Shown here: piece by piece, positions 42,791 to 49,600 of the stretch | Position numbering within the stretch: position 1 is the first letter of the stretch | Layout of the letters: each line of letters starts with the position of its first letter | The notes under the pieces: model-generated | Told to the model about the DNA's origin: nothing | The model's input: only the letters and a program-made list of their open reading frames with translations | The model's database searches: none | Assembly (NCBI GenBank): GCA_963575745.1 | Contig: CAUYUJ010016348.1 | Coordinates: 146,001 to 210,000 of the forward strand | DNA length: 64,000 nt | Source of the DNA: Prorocentrum cordatum | Lineage: Eukaryota; Sar; Dinophyceae; Prorocentrales; Prorocentraceae | Direction: 5' to 3' | Made by a program: the position numbers and the translations under genes

Positions 42791-43123
42791 AAGGGGTTCT
42801 CTGAAGACCCCGCATGGACAAGAAGCAAACGATCGGAGGCCTGAGGACCCAGACTTCGCGCCGGGAGAAGAAGGAGGTGCTCGTCGGCGGCGACGCGGAG
42901 CACGAGGCGTCGAGCAACAGCAGCCTGGACGCAGCAGCAGCATGGAAGTGGATGGGCAACATTTTTCTCCCCCTGCGGTGCAGGCCTGAAGAGGCCGCAG
43001 ACCCCGCAGGCCTGTGCAGCGACAGGCACCGAAACCCAAACAAGGCACCGACGGGAGGGGTCTCGGAAAGCCCCCGCCCCGCCACCGCAGGGACGGCCGG
43101 ACCCCAGACAGCCCCAGACCACA

Positions 43124-43269
43124 GGAGGAGGAGGAGGAGGAGGAGGAGGAGGAGGAGGAGGAGGAGGAGGAGGAGGAGGAGGAGGAGGAGGAGGAGGAGG
43201 AGGAGGAGGAGTGAGGAGGAGGAGGAGGAGGAGGAGGAGGAGGAGGAGGAGGAGGAGGAGGAGACGGAG
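43124..43269 (+). repeat. (GAG)n microsatellite next to the 5' LTR
   Basis: About 145 bp, broken once by GTGAGG at 43211. It ends 40 bp before the copia insertion point. Confidence 0.9.
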
Positions 43270-43307
43270 GAGCAGCGGCTGGAGAGCGACGACGAGACCA
43301 CGAGGAG

Positions 43308-43311
43308 GCAG
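43308..43311. other. Target site duplication (left), GCAG
   Basis: The four bases before the 5' LTR equal the four after the 3' LTR (52720-52723). Extending to five breaks the match. Confidence 0.65.
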
Positions 43312-43520
43312 TGTCATCGTAACCCAGCTCACCCTGGTCCCGGGTTCTTGTTCTCCCTCCCTCTCCCCCCTCTCTTTGTGTTCTGCAGTTGTGCACAGCC
43401 TTTTAGGCTTAGGGAGCGACTCACCTTGGAGTCGCTGAGGTATTCAGACTGAGCACAGAAAGGTACGTCCGCCCTCCCCGACCACTCCTTTACATCCCGA
43501 GCCCCCGAGCCCTTTTGACA
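43312..43520 (+). mobile_element. 5' LTR of copia element 1
   Basis: A 209-bp direct repeat of 52511-52719, identical base for base as far as I can read. It starts TGTCA and ends TGACA, the short inverted TG...CA ends of LTRs. A perfect 8-bp stem, AGCGACTC / GAGTCGCT around ACCTTG, lies at 43415-43436 and could act in the R/U5 RNA. No TATA box is evident. Identity of the two LTRs means recent insertion. Confidence 0.95.
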
Positions 43521-43521
43521 G

Positions 43522-43538
43522 TGGTAAGCGGAGCACGT
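43522..43538 (+). promoter_or_regulatory. Candidate primer binding site
   Basis: TGGTAAGCGGAGCACGT begins one base after the LTR. TGG pairs with the CCA end of a tRNA, as in LTR elements. It differs from the usual initiator-Met site (TGGTAGCAGAGG) by an inserted A and further changes, so the primer tRNA is unknown. Confidence 0.5.
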
Positions 43539-43638
43539 GGTTGTGAGGCAGATCGCGGGAGGAGCCGACGTGCAGAGAAGTGGCGAGTGCTGGACCATCA
43601 GCGCTAACAAGAAGAGCTCGAGCCCTCTCGACGCCGGC

Positions 43639-46600
43639 ATGCCGGCGGATGGTGACGATCACGGTTTCGACGAGATAGGTAGTGATGAAGCGCGCTCTGT
43701 TGGCATCCAGGCAACGGGGTCAGACCTGGGTTGGGGTCAGAGTGCGTGGAACAACTGGAGTTGGAGCTCGGGCTGGTGGCGATCGTGGACACCGTGGACG
43801 GCTGCAGGAGGCGACGGCGACGGCGACCAGGACGAGTACGACTCCCAAGATTGGAAGAATCCGACCTGGGGCCGCCCAGGACGCAGCCGTGACTTCGGGC
43901 CTCCTCCCAGCTGGCTCGGATTAGAACATTTAGAGCTGTATGGCAGCAATGTGCGAGCGTGGTCCACGAGGACCGGCCATCAGCCAGAGACCCAGGCGTC
44001 CCGGCTGGTGGAATCTCTGCCGGTGGAGCTCCAACTGAAGTTCAAGCCCGTGCGACAGGCCCTCGAGCTCGAGAACGGCGTAGACACGTACTTGGACCAC
44101 CTGAGTGTTCTCAACGGAGAGCGGCCCGGCGACAGGGATCGTCTTAGTCATAGCCATGCGCTGTTCGACTACATGATTCAACGCAACGAGAGCATCACCG
44201 ATTTCGTACTCCGACGTGATGCTCAACTGGCAGATGCAGCTGCTAGAGGGTTGGTGCTCCCCGACAATGTGTTGGCACGCTACTTGGAAGAAGGAGCGAA
44301 TCTATCGGCACAGAACAAGAACAACCTGCGTACGCTTGCGGGTGGTCAGAAGGACGCCGCCTCCATTCGGTCGGCTCTGTTGCTTCTTGATGTGCAGGAG
44401 AAGCGGGTCCTTCCAGCCAATCCGGTGCCCGTCCCCAAGAGTTTCTTGCACGAGGGATCCTCGCCATCGGAGTGCCCGCTGCCTCCGGAGACCTACTACG
44501 AGGACGACGACGACGAGATAGAGCTGCCAGAGGACGAGGCTTTGGCTTTCCTGACGGCCGTGGAGGAGCAGGACATGGACGAGTATGAAGCTGCCGAGGT
44601 TTTTGCTGCAGTAGTGGAAGAAAAATATGGCAAGGAGCGTCGGCGTACCTGGACCGAATCTCGGAAGCTGAAGTTGGCTAAGAAGACGGACCGGGACTTC
44701 TTCGACCGCCGCAAGTCCTCGAAGCCAGCTCGTCCAGGGTTTCGGAAGATCGGGGAGAAGGATTTCCGCCGCAAGACACGGTGTGCGAATTGCGGGCAGC
44801 GAGGCCACTGGGCCGAGAGCTGCACGAACCCATTTCAGTCCAAGGCGGATCGGTTGGCCAAGGAGAAAGCTGCAGGTGCCAAGGCGCCGACTGGCTTCAC
44901 CTACTTCTTCGTGAACGAGGATGTGGATGGATTGTCGGGGATGGTCGACCTCGTCCGCGCGACGTTCGCCGACGTGACCCTCAGGAGCCTCGGCACGCAC
45001 GCGCTGGTGGACACCGCGGCCGCGCAGGCTCTGATCGGCCGGGCTGAGGTGTTGGAGCTGGAGGGTGCCCTGAAGCTCCGAGGCTACCGGCTCATCCTCG
45101 ACTGGACGCCGGTCGTCGGCGTCGCGGCCTCCGGGATCGGGGGTCGAGCGGTACCAGTCGGGAAGGCTTGGGTGCCCGTGACGTTGGGGGGCTGCGGCAT
45201 CGTCGAGTTCTTGATTCTAGAAGGATCTTGTCCGCCGCTGCTGCCCGCCAAGTTTCTCACTTGCCTCGGCTCGGTCATCGATCTCCCCCGGAACCAGATG
45301 AGCGTGAAGGTGGGAGGCCGATCGGTTGCTTTCGATTTGATCTCGCATCCGTCCGGCCACCGCTCGGTCGACCTGGTGCAGCGCCCCGCCTCCCAGTTCG
45401 TGCTGGCTCGCGAGATCCAGGACACCCTGGGGATGTCGGCCCAGCAGTTCGTGGTCCAGGACCGCGGGGAGGGATCGGCCGGTGAGAGTCGGCCCGCGCC
45501 AGTCAGCAGCAGCGTCAGTCCCTCTCCTCCTCTCTCCTCTCCTCCGAGCGGGGGCCCGAGAGGGTTGCGATGTTGTGGACCCGACTCCCCCATTCCGGAG
45601 CTCTCTGCTCAAACTTCTGAGGAGAGGCGAGCCACCGCGAGCAGCCCAGGAGGAGGCCGCAGCGTTCACGATGTCGTCCGGCAGTGGGCGGCTCGGCGTC
45701 AGCAAGAAGGAGTCGCGAGGCAAGGCCCCGCATCCTTCGAGGAAGGTGCAGGCCGGTCTGAGGACTCGCTTCAACCTGAGCGCGATGAGGAATCGTGCTT
45801 CGAGCATCCTGGAGAACGGCCCGAAGGACACCGAGATGGACGATTGGGAGGAGCTGCCGGAGCAGCAGGCGCTCGACGAGGGCTTGCAGGCGATGCTGGA
45901 GCTCGAGGCGATGGACGACCGGGAGCAGGAGTGGTTCGTGGAGGGCCGCATGACTCTGAAGATGGACGTGCAGCGCTGGCGCAGGATGACGATCAGGATT
46001 TTCTGGCACATGCACGCGTGCACCCAGGCGGTCTTGGCTGCGACCCTCATGCCGAACATGATCAAGGAGCGCGAGGACCCAGAGGACTGTCCTCACCCGC
46101 CGCACGCCCACTGGCACGGGGAGAACCAGCACGGCACCTACTCGAAGTGCACGGCGTGCTCGGTGCAGCTCCACTTCACCAAGTTCTCGACCGAAGAAAA
46201 GGAGGCGCGCCGGGCGAAGAGGGTCCTGGTCGAGAGGAAGAAGCAGATCAAGGCCAAGTACAAGGACGAGTGCAAGGCCAGGGTGCGAGCCTGGGACGAG
46301 GCGACGGACCCCTGGCAGGAGTCGCCCGTGCTGCCCCTTCCGACTCCACCACCGGCACCTGGCCGAAAGGAGAAGGGCCAGTCCGACCAGTACCCGATTC
46401 CGATGGTCAAGTGCGCCGAGGGCTACGTCCCGGTGAAGCCCCCTCCGGTGTCTCGGGAGCTTGGCGCGGTGCCGAAGACATCGGGGCCCACGTCGGGATC
46501 GGCGGGCACCCGCCCGATGACGGTGCAGGAGATGCAGAGAGCGCTCTTCGACATGACGACCGTGCTGGAGTCGCAGCGCCGCGACAACGAGCTGACGTTC

Positions 46601-49600
46601 GTGAACCTTCGCAACATGATTGCCGACCAGAGGGCCTGGGCCGAGACGACGATGACCGAGCTGGCGACCCGTCCTGCGACAATCCAGAGCGACGACCTCC
46701 TCCGCATCGCGACGATGATGCAGGCAATCTCCTCGGGCAGGTCTCCGGGCGGCTTCTTGCCCGCGGTGACCGAGGAGGGGAGCGCATCCGACGTCTAAGT
46801 GACGTCTCTTCTGAGAGGCTGGCCGAGCTGGCTGGTAGGACCTTCTCCTGTCGCGATCCTCGCGACGTCTTCCTCAAGGATCTGGGAACTTACTTGAATC
46901 GATTCCGAAGGGGCTCTCGGTATCGTCGATCGTCCAGGGAGGTCCTCGGATTTTGGGGAGAAAGCTCGGGCGCTCTTCTCAGTCCTCGGAGGGTTTGCGA
47001 GAGCCAGCAGTGGACCCCCGTCCGTCTCTCGGTTTCTGAGCGCAGTGCCTTTTTCGCGGGCCTTGCGCTCGCTGCCAATGGTGAGGAGCCTCCGGACTCG
47101 TCTCTTCCCTCTGGCCCGAGATGGCTTGAGATCACGGGTCTCGGAGATTCTGTGCTTTACACCGGCTTGTGGGCCACTTCAGGGGCCTCCGAGGTATGTC
47201 GGGCACTCGGCTCGACTTTGAAGTCTGTGCTTCAGGTGACTTTCTGGTGCGAAAAGGACTCACCTGGAGGAGGAGAGGAAGAGGCGAGAAGATCGAGGGA
47301 GGTGGAGGAGGTGACCATGATAGAGGAGGACCGGTTCACAGCGGCAGCCTTAGACGGTCGCTTAGCTGTCGCTCCCGCGGCCCCGTCGGTCCCCCGGCAA
47401 GTACGCGAGGCAGCGGCCCGCGCCCTAGGAGGTGAGGGCCTCAGGTCGGGCCGAAGGGCCCGCAGGAAGATGGTGAAGGCGCGGGAGGCTCAGCGGGGGG
47501 GGGCTTTAGCTTTAGAGATATTCAGTCAGTCTAAGGTTTCAGCGGAGTTGCAGCGCCGCGGGCATAGCGTGTCGGCGCCTCTGGATCTAGTCTTGGGCAC
47601 TGATCTTCTTTCTCCCGATGGGGAAGCGCGTCTGTGGCGCCAGCTTCGCGAGGATCAGCCACTTTTCGTCCTCATGACTCCGATGTGCAAGGCATTCAGC
47701 GCGCCCCGAGTCTCCAATTGGGGGCGGATGGATCCATTTCGAGAGAAGGAGGAGGAGCGGCTCGGACTCGCCGCAATGCAGTTGTGCATGAGAGTTGCTG
47801 AATATCAGCTCGCCTGTGGTCGGTTCTTTGCCTTGGAACATCCCGACACGGCCAGCTCCTGGCATCTCGAGTGTGTGCGAGTGCTGTGCCAGAGGCCCGA
47901 GGTCCAAGTCTCGAAGCTGGATCAGTGCATGTATGGGTTGTGGACTGGCGAGCTCGGACCGGCCAAGAAACCTACCAGGGTGATGTCCAACTCCTCTCCT
48001 CTCCTTGCTCACTGTCTGCGACGCTGCAGTCACCAGCATGTCCATGTTCCCCTTTCCGGCGGCGCCAGGACGCACGCCGCGGAGAACTTCCCGAGGGAGC
48101 TGATCAGTAGTCTAGCCTCTGGAGTGGAGGACGGAGCTCTGGCGTTTCACCGTCGGCGCTCCCAGGTCCGACAGGCGGGCCCCGCTACCCTGTTCGAGCA
48201 GGACGAGGCCTCCGAGGCTGAGTCGTGGTCGTTTCCGGTCGAGGAAGCCGATCCCGCGATCTCCGATGGAGACGAGGCCTCCGGGGGCCACTCGGGTTCC
48301 CCCGAGGGCCTTCCCCGGTCCCAGGGTCCCGCGAAGGCGACCTCTCTGGATCTGGCTCTTCAGAAGGAGGTGGCCCGCCTGCATGTGAATCTCGGACACC
48401 CCTCGAATGAAGATTTCCTTCGTGCCCTGCGTGTGGCAGGAGCCCGCTTGGAGGTGTTGACCTGGGTGAAGGATGAATTTAAGTGCGATCAATGTGCTTC
48501 ACACACCAGGGCCAGCTGGCGCAGGAGAGCGCACCTGCCCCACACTTACGCTTTCAATAAGGTTGTCGCGATAGACTTGTTCTATCTTGACATCGAAGGA
48601 AAAAGCACCCCCGTCATGAACGTCATTGATCATGGGACCTCGTTCCAGCAGTGCGCTCTTCTGTCTGACGACACGGCCAAGTCAGTTTGGGCCGCGTTCC
48701 TTAGATGGTGGGTGAGGCCGTTCGGAGTCCCGGAGGTTCTCGTGCGTGATGGGGGAGGGGAGTTTGAGGGGATTTTTGCGAGAGGGTGTGAGCATCATGG
48801 AGTGATGCAGCACGTCATTCCGGCTAACTCTCCGCATCAGAATGGCAAATGTGAGCGTCACGGCGGCTTAGTGAAGGAAGCTCTGTCGAAGGCAGCCCAG
48901 TCGATCAATCCCAAGACCCGGGAGGAGACGGATCTCCTTCTGTGCGAAGTGGTTGCCAGCAAAAATCGGGGTTTTCACCGTGGCGGTTTCAGCCCGTCCC
49001 AGCTTGTTTTCGGACAAAACCCTCGGATCCCTCGGAGTCTGCTGTCGGACGACCCTGTCGACTTGATCGGCTCGGATGACGTTTCGGCCCGTGCTGTGGA
49101 CCTTGATTCGGCCGCCGGCGAGTTTGCACGGCAGCATCGGATCCGTGAGGAGGCCCGTAAGGCGCTCGCCGGTCTGGATGCGCGATCTAGGCTTGCTGAG
49201 GCGTCTCGTGCTCGTCCTCATCAGGAGCGAGAATTCAGGCCGGGGGATTGGGTTTACGTGTTTCGGAGGATCACCGCCTCCAATCGATCTCACTCCCTCC
49301 AGCGTGACAGGTGGACTGGTCCTGGGGTCGTCATCTACCAGTCTGCGGGAGCCGGTGGAAGCAAAGGCGGCGGGACCGTGTGGGTGGCTATGCGGGCCAA
49401 GCTGTTGAAGTGCACCGCTGAGCAGGTGCGGCTAGCGACTCGGTCTGAGTCGATGGGGGCCGAATTGTTGGATAGTGCTGCTTTCGACCGCCTTCGCGAG
49501 GACATCCGGGCCCCCGGCAAGAGGTCGGGCGCGGTGGATGTCACTGCCGAAGGACCCCCACCTCCCGAGGCCAACGATGCCCCCGAAGCGGCGCCTCCGG

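Larger units (their letters stand above)
42814..43311 (+). pseudogene. Possible host ORF, 5' part, disrupted by copia insertion
   Basis: From ATG 42814 the frame encodes about 100 mixed residues (for example SLDAAAAWKWMGNIFLPLRC) and then poly-Arg/poly-Glu over the GAG tract. It reaches the 5' LTR with codons for ESDDETTRRQ. Without the element and one copy of its target duplication, the frame would continue open from 52724 to 53317. No family is recognised. The GAG tract makes open frames cheap, so this is a weak gene call. Confidence 0.25.
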
